Shown here: piece by piece, positions 1 to 11,778 of the stretch
Position numbering within the stretch: position 1 is the stretch's first letter
How the letters are laid out: every line of letters begins with the position of its first letter
Source of the DNA: Onchidella celtica
Lineage: Eukaryota > Mollusca > Gastropoda > Systellommatophora > Onchidiidae
Assembly (NCBI GenBank): GCA_963931925.1
Contig: OZ007579.1
Span: 37,865,566-37,929,565, forward strand
Length of the DNA stretch: 64,000 nucleotides
Reading direction: 5' to 3'
The notes under the pieces: model-generated
Databases searched by the model: none
What the model was told of the DNA's origin: nothing
Seen by the model: only the letters and a program-made list of their open reading frames with translations
Translations under genes and position numbers: made by a program

Positions 1-71
1 TGGCAAGAGGACGATTGTAAAATCGCCAATGGTTGGGATAGATGGTTAAGGCTGAATTTACCATTACTCAC

Positions 72-155
72 ATCTGTGACGATGAGTGACACAGGAATGA
101 CTTTGATGATGAGCTCGGGGTCAATTTCTGGAACACTCTGGTAGCGGACGTCCAT
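72..155 (-). CDS. Candidate 84-nt internal exon, unknown gene
   Basis: Flanked by a good acceptor (TACTGCCCCCAG) and donor (GTGAGT), it reads 28 codons without a stop in phase 0: MDVRYQSVPEIDPELIIK, then VIPVSLIVTD. I do not recognise the protein and see no similarity to UBR5. It could belong to a minus-strand neighbour extending left of the window. Support is splice signals plus a protein-like composition only. Confidence 0.4.
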
Positions 156-254
156 CTGGGGGCAGTACCATCAATTACATTATACGATCCATCTATCCAT
201 GCATCAATTATCCTGCCTTTCTGACTACCTATACATTATTTTATTCTTTATACG

Positions 255-255
255 T

Positions 256-288
<33 letters not shown>

Positions 289-290
289 AA
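255..290. repeat. (GTCT)n microsatellite
   Basis: Seven or so GTCT units, the last ones interrupted by GTTTGTC. Confidence 0.9.
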
Positions 291-510
291 GATGACTCAG
301 TCTCTTATTTTGATTTTCCTTCTGTTTTTCCAATTCATAAAATTAATCAAGAATTTTACCTGTGAGTCTGTTTGTATCTGTGTATTCCTGTCTGCTAATT
401 CTTTTTGTCAATGTCGTCTGCAATATTTTGTCACACAAGGATCATAACGTCTTTTAATACAGTAATCAGGGTTTGAAATTGTCAGATCAGGAGCATAAAT
501 TGCTGAGATG

Positions 511-567
511 TAATAATAATAATAATAATAATAATGATGATGATGATAATGACGTTAATAATAATAA
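511..567. repeat. (TAA)n/(TGA)n microsatellite
   Basis: A compound trinucleotide run of AATAATAAT, ATGATGATG and again AATAAT. Confidence 0.9.
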
Positions 568-690
568 ATTTGCTCAAGCATTAACGTAACAATATCAAAA
601 CTCTTACCATAGCAGCAACAAATAGATAATAATGTTGTAGAGCTCTGAAAGCGTCGTCCGCGTCTCCAGCTGCCTATTCGAGAAATCTGG

Positions 691-1469
691 GGCAAGGAGA
701 TCATGTAGCAGAGTTAATGGGGCAAGGAGATCATGTAGCAGTGTTAATGGGGCAAGGAGATCATGTAGCAGTGTTAATGGGGCAAGGAGGTCATGTGGCA
801 AAGTTAGTGGGGCAAGGAGATCATGTGGCAAAGTTAGTGGGGCAAGGAGATCATGTGGCAAAGTTAGTGGGGCAAGGAGATCATGTGGCAGAGTCAATGG
901 GGCAAGGAGATCATGTGGCAGAGTCAATTGGGAAAGGAGATCATGTGGCAAAGTTAGTGGGGCAAGGAGATCATGTGGCAAAGTTAGTGGGGCAAGGAGA
1001 TCATGTGGCAAAGTTAGTGGGGCAAGGAGATCATGTGGCAAAGTTAGTGGGGCAAGGAGATCATGTGGCAAAGTTAGTGGGGCAAGGAGATCATGTGGCA
1101 AAGTTAGTGGGGCAAGGAGATCATGTGGCAGAGTTAGTGGGGCAAGGAGATCATGTGGCAGAGTCAATGGGGCAAGGAGATCATGTGGCAAAGTTAGTGG
1201 GGCAAGGAGATCATGTGGCAAAGTCAATGGGGCAAGGAGATCATGTGGCAAAGTTAGTGGGGCAAAGAGATCATGTGGCAGAGTTAGTGGGGCAAGGAGA
1301 TCATGTGGCAAAGTTAGTGGGGCAAGGAGATCATGTGGCAAAGTTAGTGGGGCAAGGAGATCATGTGGCAGAGTTAGTGGGGCAAAGAGATCATGTGGCA
1401 GAGTTAGTGGGGCAAGGAGATCATGTGGCAGAGTTAGTGGGGCAAGGAGATCATGTGGCAGAGTTAGTG
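691..1469. repeat. 30-bp minisatellite, 26 copies
   Basis: A perfect 30-bp periodicity of GGCAAGGAGATCATGTGGCA followed by AAGTTAGTGG. The first three copies carry GTAGCA instead of GTGGCA. Because 30 is a multiple of 3, frames stay open on both strands (GQGDHVAKLV on plus, LPHDLLAPLT on minus). I see no start, splice or flanking coding signal that would make either a gene. Confidence 0.97.
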
Positions 1470-1930
1470 TTTCTGTTAAAAGTAAAATACCCAGACATAA
1501 ATTACTTTATCTGAAACTTCCGAAAACATACAAAAACTGATATAAAATAGTCAAAGCAACGCAAGAAGTATGAATATTTATCACGAAATATTATTTATTG
1601 ATATATTCATAAATTAGAAAGTGTTAAAAAAACAAAAAAAGAAAAAGGGGAGGGGGCTAGGGGCACCATGTAAACAGATAAAATGTTTCAAATGGGGAAC
1701 GCTGGAACTACAGGGTTAAATGATATACTCCTGGGCCGATATGCATGAAGCTGACTAAACGCGTTTATCTCCTATCCGCGTATAAAATTCCGTATAAGGT
1801 GAGGGATTCCCGAAAAAGTCGTATGCACGAAGCAGCGGTTAGCATGACTTCATTTCCAAAACCCGTATAACTTTATTGGACGTTCTCACTGCGTTTAAGT
1901 CGGCTATACGCGTTTAGTTAGTGGCTGAAG

Positions 1931-3214
1931 ATGGCGACTTTACATATTCTTAGACTGAGACAGAGAAGACTTTAAAGACGAGACAGAGTGTTTAGGGACA
2001 AAACGCACCCTTTCGAAGTGTTTGATGATATTGAACTTTATAGAAAATTTAGATTTAGGCGACTGGATATTTTGGATATTGCAAATGAAATCACGGATGT
2101 GATAACTATTGCAAATCGTAAGAACTCTCCAACTCCACTACTTCAAGTGTTGGTAACTTTACGATATTTTGCTTCTTCAAGTTTTCAAGACGTGTGTGGT
2201 GAACTTATTGGGGTAGATCAAGCTACAGTAAGTAGGGCTGTTACGCGGGTTATCAATGCTTTGTTCCTAACTGCCCATCGCCATATACGCTGGCCAAATC
2301 AGGAGGAAGCAGATGAGACAAAGAAGAAAATATTCACCCAGTACGGTTTTTCCCAATGTAGTGGGCTGTGTGGACGGATCACAGATTCTCATCCAAGCTC
2401 CTTATGAATAGGAACACGAATTTGTAAACAGAAAAGGCTATCATTCAATGAATGTACAGGTACGTTTTTAGTTTCAGTTTAGGCCTAAATTGTATGTGTG
2501 TCTGTGTCTGGTTTGTGTGTGTCTGCGTGTGTGTGTGAGAGAGAGAGAGAGGGAGAGGGAGGGAGAGAGAGAGAGAGAGAGAGGGGGGGGTGAATAAAGA
2601 GAGAGGGGGGAGAGAGGTGTCTAAATCTATTCTATTTAATTTTTTTTCAGCTTATCTGCGATGCCGACCTTGTGTTCATTCACTGCATCTCTAAATGGCC
2701 CGGGAGTGTACATGATGCACGAATATTACGTGAAAGTCCTCTCTTTGAAGCATTTGAAAGTGCTCAGAAGCCACTTGATGGAATAATTCTTGGCGACAGT
2801 GCTTACATGTTACGTGAGTGGCTGTTCACACCGCTTGCAAATCCAACAACAGCTAATGAGAGGGCGTATAATGCTAGGCACAGTTCGGCAAGATCAATAA
2901 TTGAAAGATCAATTGGTGTTCTGAAAAGACGGTGGCATTGTTTGCGACGTCTTCGAGTACAGCCCACAAAGGCATACAAGATAATTATGGTTTGTGTTGC
3001 TCTACATAATCGTTGTCGACGCTTAAATGTCCATTCTGCGGACTCCGACAGTGATGAAAGCGATGATGAAATGACTTTCGACATTGCCTCACAGCCCAAC
3101 GATAATACCTATGATCAGGAAGAATCGGCTGCTGTCAGTGCCAGACTGACTGAACGGGTCCGAAATGCTGCAGGAGCTGCTGCCAGACGTAGACTGATTG
3201 CAAACTATTTTTGA
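1931..3214 (+). pseudogene. HARBI1-like transposase, two exons, inactivated
   Basis: Exon 1 (from ATG 1931) and exon 2 (2651-3214) flank an intron (2460-2650) with a long GA-rich run and a TTTTTTTCAG acceptor. Recognisable Harbinger features are THPFEVFDDIELYRKFRFRR, the first catalytic Asp near 2373-2375 (CVDGS), the second Asp in PGSVHDARI, and the Glu in IIERSIGVLKRRW. Three lesions are visible: TAA at 1973-1975, a one-base insertion in the T run near 2347-2351 that shifts the frame before the first Asp, and TAG at 2409-2411. It cannot make an active transposase. Confidence 0.92.
2529..2615. repeat. GA-rich purine tract in the transposase intron
   Basis: GT repeat followed by GAGA and GGG runs. 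Confidence 0.9.
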
Positions 3215-3457
3215 ATCACTGAGAGATTGAGCACATACATATTACCTAGCATAACCTTGGGTTTTCTTCCATTGTGGTGGAGTAAAGTATTTGAACTCTA
3301 AAAATATGTTATATTTTCCTCCGAGCTTTTGTGTTAGACTAATAAGATTTTCAGAGCATATTTATCATTGATGGAAGGGGTGGTCATTATCTTTCTAACA
3401 TATGTGTATGTGTCAAAAAAGGGGGAGATGATAAATTTGGTCCTGAAACAATTGGAC

Positions 3458-3458
<1 letters not shown>

Positions 3459-3494
<36 letters not shown>

Positions 3495-3519
3495 TAATAA
3501 TAATAATAATAATAATCAA
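3459..3519. repeat. (AAT)n microsatellite
   Basis: About 20 AAT/ATA units within the Harbinger element. It creates poly-Ile pseudo-frames on both strands. Confidence 0.95.
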
Positions 3520-3623
3520 CACCCAATACTCAAGATTAATAAAAAAAACAACAATATTGTTATCAACTTTATTTCAAATTGTTAGAAACATATTTTCAAA
3601 AGATGACATGAAATTCATACAAA

Positions 3624-3956
3624 CTAGGGTGTGCGATGTTCAAAGATGTCAAGGGTGACATTAGCTGGAGCCCAATCCTCGCCCATTTCCCTCTCTCCCT
3701 TTCTCAATTTCAAATACAAGACTGCTTGTTTAAGCTGGGCATTTGTTCTTTTGATCCCTGTAAGAAGTTTTTGTTCCTTTATCATTTCCACCTCTAGGAG
3801 TAATTTTTCTTTCTCCACTGTCAATTTGTCCATCTCTAATTGAACTTTGGCTTGATTTATTTTTGCCAACTGCAGTTTCTGAACTGCCAGTTCATCGATA
3901 TTGTCTCTTTTAGATTTACTCGTAGATCCATCTTGCCTATAGCTTAAACAACGCAC
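3624..3956 (-). pseudogene. C-terminal part of Harbinger Myb/SANT-like companion protein
   Basis: A charged coiled-coil segment (QLAKINQAKVQLEMDKLTVE, KEKLLLEVEMIKEQKLL) of the type found at the C-terminus of the second Harbinger protein, which binds the transposon ends. A CAG acceptor-like site lies at its 5' side. Only about 210 bp of the element remain beyond it, so the Myb-type DNA-binding exons are deleted. Confidence 0.65.
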
Positions 3957-4173
3957 TGTAGAGCACTGACAAAAATATTGGAGTCAAACACGTTTTCCCG
4001 ATATCTAAATATAGAACATTGGATTATGCGCTGTTAGTTAAACGGACCCGTTTAGTGCTTCGTGCATACCAAGAGCGGATAAAAGATAAACGCGCATAGT
4101 GTGCGTATAGCTAACCGCAGTTAGGGACTAAACGCGTATAGACTTATACGTTTTTCCATGCATATCGCCCCTG

Positions 4174-5626
4174 GGCATTATTGTCATAACAGATTTTTAT
4201 TTTTTTTAATTTTTTTTTGTGCCATCTGCATATATTAACATGTAACCTAATATGTTCACGTGCATATTGATTTTTAGAATGGTATGAGAGAATCTGCACG
4301 TATACGAATTACATTAATTGATTTATTTTGTGTCATTATGGGAAACTATTTATCATGTCCTGAACATTAATATTATCACACTGGAAGAACCTCTGTACCC
4401 GCAATCAACAGTACATGTAGGAAATGCACCAGTAATCCGTCGCACAAAAGATAGCTATACCTTTAATTTTTCAAGCTGCCGAACTATTGCTCTACATTCC
4501 TGACTATTTATCAGTACAGTTTTAATATAAACAATATCGAAATCCATTTTAAATTGATCACTACAGTATGGTTGCTTCATCATGACGTTATAAAAGTTTC
4601 CGAATTTTTAAATTTCTTGAACCTAAAATAGCGGAAGAGTATTGCATCACAATTTATATCATAGTCCATATTGCATTTTTGATTACGTAAAATGAGTGAT
4701 ACGCTGTCTCTTAGCGATTTTCCAAAAACGCATAATGGCTGCGGTGTTTACATTAAATATGGAGCAAACTAAAAAATAAAAAATAACAATTCACAAGAAT
4801 TAAGCAACGAAAGAAAGTAGTTGTGAGTGTCAAGCGAAATCTTACCGTTTCCAAACTGCAAAATCGGCAATCATAGACAGCTCTACGTAATATATATCTG
4901 CGTCTGTGGCTTGACGTCTCTTCCTCCCTACACCTTGTTCATATCTCTGCCTCTGCAATCTTCTCTCTCTCCTTCTCCCCTCTCGCTGACGGGCAGCAAA
5001 GGTTGCTATCGGATCTGTAGATATGGGCAGATGTTATATTCACGAACGTCATCAATGTTTTCTTGACATAATATACATGATCATGGCAATAATCATCACT
5101 ACAGCCGCTTTGATCTTCGTTATTACTACCAAAATTAACATTATCATCCTCTTCACCCTGATTATCACTACCAAACCACCATCATCTTCGACCTTATTTC
5201 ATCATTATTTTGACATACTCATTATCATCATCATATTCATAACATCTTACGAGAGACATTAAGTGTCCATCGGTTTCAAAATTAATTACATTTCTTAAAC
5301 AGATTTTAAAATATACCACTAAAACGTAAAAGAAAACATAATAATGCAATGCGATATATTCAAGGAAAAAAAAGTCGATATTTCGAAGCATCGTTTTTTC
5401 TTTCTTTCTCCTTTTTTCTCAGTATTATTATCCCACCATAACCACCTATACTGACTGTCAATGTCATCACTTTACAGTTTTCTTTAAGTAAATACCACAA
5501 AATTACGTTTTCAGTGAAAGAGTCCAGCTGATGTGGCCTAAATAAATCACCACCACCAATCAGCGACTGGGACAGAACAAGCCAAATAGCAAAATATTGA
5601 CAAAACAATAGTCAGATAAGCTCCCA
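4174..5626. other. Non-coding stretch, no gene seen
   Basis: AT-rich sequence with a CAT/ATT-rich part (about 5050-5250). Short open frames here have no supporting features. Confidence 0.5.
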
Positions 5627-5716
5627 TGACGTCACTTACCCCGTTCGTCAATCCCATCGTGCCCGAATGAGAATTGCTTTTTCATTCTCTTCAGCGCATG
5701 CGCAGCCCAACTTCCG
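5627..5716 (-). promoter_or_regulatory. Promoter-like cluster: CRE, NRF1 and ETS sites
   Basis: A palindromic TGACGTCA (5627-5634), a perfect GCGCATGCGC NRF1 core (5694-5703) and an ETS-type CGGAAGT on the minus strand (5710-5716) lie within 90 bp in otherwise AT-rich sequence. NRF1 plus ETS just upstream of an ATG and a donor is typical of animal housekeeping promoters. Confidence 0.45.
5640..5685 (-). CDS. Candidate first coding exon, unknown minus-strand gene
   Basis: On the minus strand an ATG in the context GAGAATGA opens MKKQFSFGHDGIDER and ends at a GTAAGT donor in phase 1 (46 nt). It lies directly downstream of NRF1 and ETS sites. I do not recognise the product. If real, a second gene starts here in the same direction as UBR5, which would require UBR5 to end between 5.7 and 12.4 kb. 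Confidence 0.4.
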
Positions 5717-6182
5717 TCCACGGGTATGAATGAAGTATCTGGGGTCATCAGATATTCCGTTCCATGGATGAATAAAGAACCTTCCTGGTGTACAAATAAC
5801 AAATTCATAACTTTGTAAAATATCGGGTATTTTTAGTCTAACAACAAGAAACCGATACAGATCCCATCTCCCCTACAGTGATTATCATACAACTACAACA
5901 ATAAAACAATATAGTATAAAAACCACAGAAAGACTGGCCTCGCAGCGTTGCCGAAATATCGGCCATTTTCTGTCTTCCCTTTTAGTTTGCGTTTCATTGT
6001 ATCGTTTGGATATTATTTCTTACGCGAGGCTTTGCTATAATAGAGAGTCCGCGCCGGGGCATCACGTTGGCCTAATTTTTGACTTAACAATAAAACAATA
6101 GCATCATTATAACCAGTGGCAGGTCTACTATGAAACTAGTGTAGCTTAAGCTTCATGGCCTCTAGTCCAGGAGGGGCCCTGG

Positions 6183-6540
6183 AGAAACTTTTTAATGAGG
6201 CCCTTAATTCTGGAAGGGCCCTGTAGAAACTTTTTAATGAGACCCTTAATTCTGGAAGGGCCCTGAAGAAACTTTTTAATGAGACCCTTAATTCTGGAAG
6301 GGCCCTGAAGAAACTTTTTAATGAGACCCTTAATTCTGGAAGGGCCCTGAAGAAACTTTTTAATGAGACCCTTAATTCTGGAAGGGCCCTGAAGAAACTT
6401 TTTAATGAGACCCTTAATTCTGGAAGGGCCCTGAAGAAACTTTTTAATGAGACCCTTAATTCTGGAAGGGCCCTGAAGAAATTTTTTAATGAGACTCTTA
6501 ATTCTGGAAGGGCCCTGAAGAAACTTTTTAAAAAAGCCCT
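6183..6540. repeat. 42-bp tandem repeat, about 8.5 copies
   Basis: The unit includes GAAACTTTTTAATGAGACCC and TTAATTCTGGAAGGGCCCTG. The first copy is slightly diverged (GAGGCCC, CTGTAG), the middle ones are identical, and the last is degraded (TTTTTAAAAAAG). Confidence 0.95.
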
Positions 6541-8080
6541 AGCCCCTATATCCTATTGTTACTGGCTGTGAAGAGATCCCATAACAATTCAAGCTTCAGG
6601 GCCCCAAAAATGTAGGTCTGTCTCTGGTCATAAGATAAATTAGAAAAGATATGAATTACTGTATTATCCCGTGGGGGGAAATTCATTATCTCAGAGCGTT
6701 TCAGAGCACATACATGACGCACCTAATTATCTTATTCTTACTGGTACATGAACATTTCATAACTCAGTAACAGACACAACAAACACATGAAGTTACATGA
6801 CATGGAATTTTAATAATACATGGCACAGATCTAGCTAGAATGCGCTGTTGAGGCGAATTGCAGGTGGTAAAAACGATCTCCTATATCTGTCTGTTTGCAT
6901 TGATGTGTATTATTCTATTGCTTCAAGTGCACTAATGCCAACAACAGACAGCAGTAATGACGATATTAGACCAAATTTCATGTGCTTCCGATCTAAGAAA
7001 AGTCTCAGTTTAGCTCGTCGAAAACTCCCAACTTCCTTTGATACCAACAATGTGCCATCTTTGAGGTACGTCATCATGAAGACAAGAAAATATCATCTTT
7101 GATACAAGAATATGACATCTTCCCATGCCGTCTTCAAAGTTAAATGATTGGCAGGGTCGGATTTAGAACTGGAGAATCCCGGGGTACTTCAGTTTCAGTG
7201 GGCCGTGATCACTGGAACGATCGAGAAAGATAGTCACAGCCATACTCGGATAAGCACAGGTGATTTACTTCTTTCTGTTCATTTGGTTGATTTGGGGTCA
7301 TCGCCTGTGATTATGTCACACTGTAAAATGTATAATGTTATGACTGTATCGAGGAAGAAAAACAATCTTAAGAAACAACAGAAGAAAAAAAAATGACATA
7401 ACGAACTCAAGTCTGACCTAACACCTGCCATAAACAGGACCTGGGTCACACATTGCCATAGAAAGTATCATTGGAGAACTGCCGGGTGTCCCTCTTAGTC
7501 ACCCTAAGGTCAGCTGGGGTCTACTGTAAGCATAGCCTACCCAAGTCGAAGTGTTTACAGACGCCCACATACCCTTTGTGGTTTGGGCGAGTAGGAAGGG
7601 AGGCAGGGGGTCCAAGAAAGACATAGTTACGTGTGTGTTTCTCGGGTGGTTGAAAGAGAAAGGTATAAATGTATTCGGGTGCTGGGAGCTTGGACACCAG
7701 GACATTTACGAACTGTAGTTCCCTACAGCTTTTCACTATTGTGCTCGGGTACGTCCCCTGGTCCTGATGGGGTTGGGCTGGGGTGGAGCTCTAGTTGTCT
7801 TCACGTGTGGGCAAGTTGAAGGGCAAAAAGTCGGCCATCCTGTATCGATGACGGTGGTTTTGAGATAGGGCTCATAGTGAGATCTATATTTTCACTACAT
7901 GACCAATTAATACCTTTAGTATTTAAAACCAATAAACAAAAATGTTTTACCACATGTTGGTCTGTACATAAGAAATTTTAATCTTTTCAAAATTTGAAAC
8001 ACTCCTCCGCAGAAAGGGGATATTGAGCTGGATAACGTCTTGTTTGACTGACATTTCAATCTGGTGTTTAATGAACTTAC
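6541..8080. other. Unassigned stretch with an ambiguous exon-like segment
   Basis: On plus, 6930-7064 is open and ends at an AG|GTACGT donor (ending LPTSFDTNNVPSLR), while the minus strand of the same DNA is also open. I cannot decide between them and annotate neither. The rest shows nothing recognisable. Confidence 0.3.
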
Positions 8081-8167
8081 CAGGTCAAAAGGTCTTGCAT
8101 TATTGTTATAATGTCTGGTGTAGGTAAACATCGCTCCGTGCCGGTGGTCATGATAGAACGCCACACG
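8081..8167 (-). CDS. Candidate 87-nt internal exon, unknown gene
   Basis: Strong polypyrimidine acceptor (CTCTGTTTCCCCAG) and donor GTAAGT bracket 29 codons in phase 0: RVAFYHDHRHGAMFTYTR, then HYNNNARPFDL. A second frame is also open. The phase would fit directly after UBR5 exon 39, but the sequence does not match the expected conserved LLIQQTMRQL region, so I do not assign it to UBR5. It abuts the satellite array. Confidence 0.35.
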
Positions 8168-8318
8168 CTGGGGAAACAGAGAGTAGATCAGTGAGTTTAT
8201 CTGCATGCCGAAATACTCACGCCTATCACTAGGGCGGAGTTCGTTTTCGTTCAGCTCGGTTTATTTAGAACAGGGAGACAGAATGTCCCCACGAACTTAC
8301 GACGCTGTTAAACAGTTT

Positions 8319-11300
8319 CGGCTGTTTATTGAGAGCAAAATCATTACTATATATTATATGTAAAGTGTTTCTCTCTCCTGTTCCATCTACATGTGTTCTC
8401 CTACTGTGTCTGATTTCTTCTTCCTACCGGCTGTTTATTGAGAGCAAAATCATTACTATATGTATGTAAAGTGTTTCTCTCTCCTGTTCCATCTACATGT
8501 GTTTCTCCTACTGTGTCTGATTTCTTCTTCCTATCGGCTGTTTATTGAGAGCAAAATCATTACTATATGTATGTAAAGTGTTTCTCTCTCCTGTTCCATC
8601 TACATGTGTTCTCCTACTGTGTCTGATTTCTTCTTCCTATCGGCTGTTTATTGAGAGCAAAATCATTACTATATGTATGTAAAGTGTTTCTCTCTCCTGT
8701 TCCATCTACATGTGTTCTCCTACTGTGTCTGATTTCTTCTTCCTATCGGCTGTTTATTGAGAGCAAAATCATTACTATATGTATGTAAAGTGTTTCTCTC
8801 TCCTGTTCCATCTACATGTGTTTCTCCTACTGTGTCTGATTTCTTCTTCCTATCGGCTGTTTATTGAGAGCAAAATCATTACTATATGTATGTAAAGTGT
8901 TTCTCTCTCCTGTTCCATCTACATGTGTTCTCCTACTGTGTCTGATTTCTTCTTCCTATCGGCTGTTTATTGAGAGCAAAATCATTACTATATGTATGTA
9001 AAGTGTTTCTTTCTCCTGTTCCATCTGCATGTGTTTCTCCTACAGTGTCTGATTTCTTCTTCCTATCGGCTGTTTATTGAGAGCAAAATCATTACTATAT
9101 GTATGTAAAGTGTTTCTCTCTCCTGTTCCATCTACATGTGTTTCTCCTACTGTGTCTGATTTCTTCTTCCTATCGGCTGTTTATTGAGAGCAAAATCATT
9201 ACTATATGTATGTAAAGTGTTTCTCTCTCCTGTTCCATCTACATGTGTTTCTCCTACTGTGTCTGATTTCTTCTTCCTATCGGCTGTTTATTGAGAGCAA
9301 AATCATTACTATATGTATGTAAAGTGTTTCTCTCTCCTGTTCCATCTACATGTGTTTCTCCTACTGTGTCTGATTTCTTCTTCCTATCGGCTGTTTATTG
9401 AGAGCAAAATCATTACTATATGTATGTAAAGTGTTTCTCTCTCCTGTTCCATCTACATGTGTTTCTCCTACTGTGTCTGATTTCTTCTTCCTATCGGCTG
9501 TTTATTGAGAGCAAAATCATTACTATATATATGTAAAGTGTTTCTCTCTCCTGTTCCATCTACATGTGTTTCTCCTACTGTGTCTGATTTCTTCTTCCTA
9601 TCGGCTGTTTATTGAGAGCAAAATCATTACTATATGTATGTAAAGTGTTTCTCTCTCCTGTTCCATCTACATGTGTTCTCCTACTGTGTCTGATTTCTTC
9701 TTCCTATCGGCTGTTTATTGAGAGCAAAATCATTACTATATGTATGTAAAGTGTTTCTTTCTCCTGTTCCATCTACATGTGTTTCTCCTACAGTGTCTGA
9801 TTTCTTCTTCCTATCGGCTGTTTATTGAGAGCAAAATCATTACTATATGTATGTAAAGTGTTTCTCTCTCCTGTTCCATCTACATGTGTTTCTCCTACAG
9901 TGTCTGATTTCTTCTTCCTATCGGCTGTTTATTGAGAGCAAAATCATTACTATATGTATGTAAAGTGTTTCTCTCTCCTGTTCCATCTACATGTGTTCTC
10001 CTACTGTGTCTGATTTCTTCTTCCTATCGGCTGTTTATCGAGAGCAAAATCATTACTATATGTATGTAAAGTGTTTCTCTCTCCTGTTCCATCTACATGT
10101 GTTTCTCCTACTGTGTCTGATTTCTTCTTCCTATCGGCTGTTTATTGAGAGCAAAATCATTACTATATGTATGTAAAGTGTTTCTCTCTCCTGTTCCATC
10201 TACATGTGTTCTCCTACTGTGTCTGATTTCTTCTTCCTATCGGCTGTTTATCGAGAGCAAAATCATTACTATATGTATGTAAAGTGTTTCTCTCTCCTGT
10301 TCCATCTACATGTGTTTCTCCTACTGTGTCTGATTTCTTCTTCCTATCGGCTGTTTATTGAGAGCAAAATCATTACTATATGTATGTAAAGTGTTTCTCT
10401 CTCCTGTTCCATCTACATGTGTTTCTCCTACTGTGTCTGATTTCTTCTTCCTATCGGCTGTTTATTGAGAGCAAAATCATTACTATATGTATGTAAAGTG
10501 TTTCTCTCTCCTGTTCCATCTACATGTGTTTCTCCTACTGTGTCTGATTTCTTCTTCCTATCGGCTGTTTATTGAGAGCAAAATCATTACTATATGTATG
10601 TAAAGTGTTTCTCTCTCCTGTTCCATCTACATGTGTTTCTCCTACTGTGTCTGATTTCTTCTTCCTATCGGCTGTTTATTGAGAGCAAAATCATTACTAT
10701 ATGTATGTAAAGTGTTTCTCTCTCCTGTTCCATCTACATGTGTTTCTCCTACTGTGTCTGATTTCTTCTTCCTATCGGCTGTTTATTGAGAGCAAAATCA
10801 TTACTATATGTATGTAAAGTGTTTCTCTCTCCTGTTCCATCTACATGTGTTCTCCTACTGTGTCTGATTTCTTCTTCCTATCGGCTGTTTATTGAGAGCA
10901 AAATCATTACTATATGTATGTAAAGTGTTTCTCTCTCCTGTTCCATCTACATGTGTTTCTCCTACTGTGTCTGATTTCTTCTTCCTATCGGCTGTTTATT
11001 GAGAGCAAAATCATTACTATATGTATGTAAAGTGTTTCTCTCTCCTGTTCCATCTACATGTGTTTCTCCTACTGTGTCTGATTTCTTCTTCCTATCGGCT
11101 GTTTATTGAGAGCAAAATCATTACTATATGTATGTAAAGTGTTTCTCTCTCCTGTTCCATCTACATGTGTTTCTCCTACTGTGTCTGATTTCTTCTTCCT
11201 ATCGGCTGTTTATTGAGAGCAAAATCATTACTATATGTATGTAAAGTGTTTCTCTCTCCTGTTCCATCTACATGTGTTTCTCCTACTGTGTCTGATTTCT

Positions 11301-11778
11301 TCTTCCTATCGGCTGTTTATTGAGAGCAAAATCATTACTATATGTATGTAAAGTGTTTCTCTCTCCTGTTCCATCTACATGTGTTTCTCCTACTGTGTCT
11401 GATTTCTTCTTCCTATCGGCTGTTTATTGAGAGCAAAATCATTACTATATGTATGTAAAGTGTTTCTCTCTCCTGTTCCATCTACATGTGTTTCTCCTAC
11501 TGTGTCTGATTTCTTCTTCCTATCGGCTGTTTATTGAGAGCAAAATCATTACTATATGTATGTAAAGTGTTTCTCTCTCCTGTTCCATCTACATGTGTTT
11601 CTCCTACTGTGTCTGATTTCTTCTTCCTATCGGCTGTTTATTGAGAGCAAAATCATTACTATATATATGTAAAGTGTTTCTCTCTCCTGTTCCATCTACA
11701 TGTGTTTCTCCTACTGTGTCTGATTTCTTCTTCCTATCGGCTGTTTATTGAGAGCAAAATCATTACTATATGTATGTA
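8319..11778. repeat. 107-bp satellite array, about 32 copies
   Basis: A head-to-tail array of a 106/107-bp unit starting GGCTGTTTATTGAGAGCAAA. Copies are nearly identical. The main variant is one T fewer in GTGTTTCTCC, giving 106 bp. A TTTATCG variant at about 10034 recurs 213 bp later (107+106), so a two-unit block has been copied. The array runs into the gap. Short open frames through it are repeat artefacts. Confidence 0.97.

Larger units (their letters stand above)
1734..4170 (+). mobile_element. PIF/Harbinger DNA transposon, decayed
   Basis: A 2,437-bp element with inverted termini GGCCGATATGCATG (left) and GGGCGATATGCATG (right, reversed), flanked by the direct repeat CTG (1731-1733, 4171-4173). 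A 3-bp duplication fits Harbinger elements, some of which target CWG. Subterminal copies of TAAACGCG(T/C)ATAG-like motifs occur at both ends. It carries a broken two-exon DDE transposase on plus and the tail of a companion protein on minus. Confidence 0.9.

Noticed and set aside
604-1514. Long open frames on both strands (265 and 245 codons) at 604-1514
   Set aside because: They only reflect the 30-bp minisatellite, whose unit is divisible by 3 and lacks stops. No start context, splice sites or flanking coding sequence.
3334-3658. Poly-isoleucine frames on both strands
   Set aside because: These are translations of an (AAT)n microsatellite.
8081-8167. Assigning this segment to UBR5 as exon 40
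   Set aside because: Phase would fit, but the peptide does not match the highly conserved human sequence expected after exon 39.
8319-11778. Regularly spaced repeats resembling a CRISPR array
   Set aside because: The whole 107-bp unit is conserved with no unique spacers, and this is an animal genome. It is a satellite.
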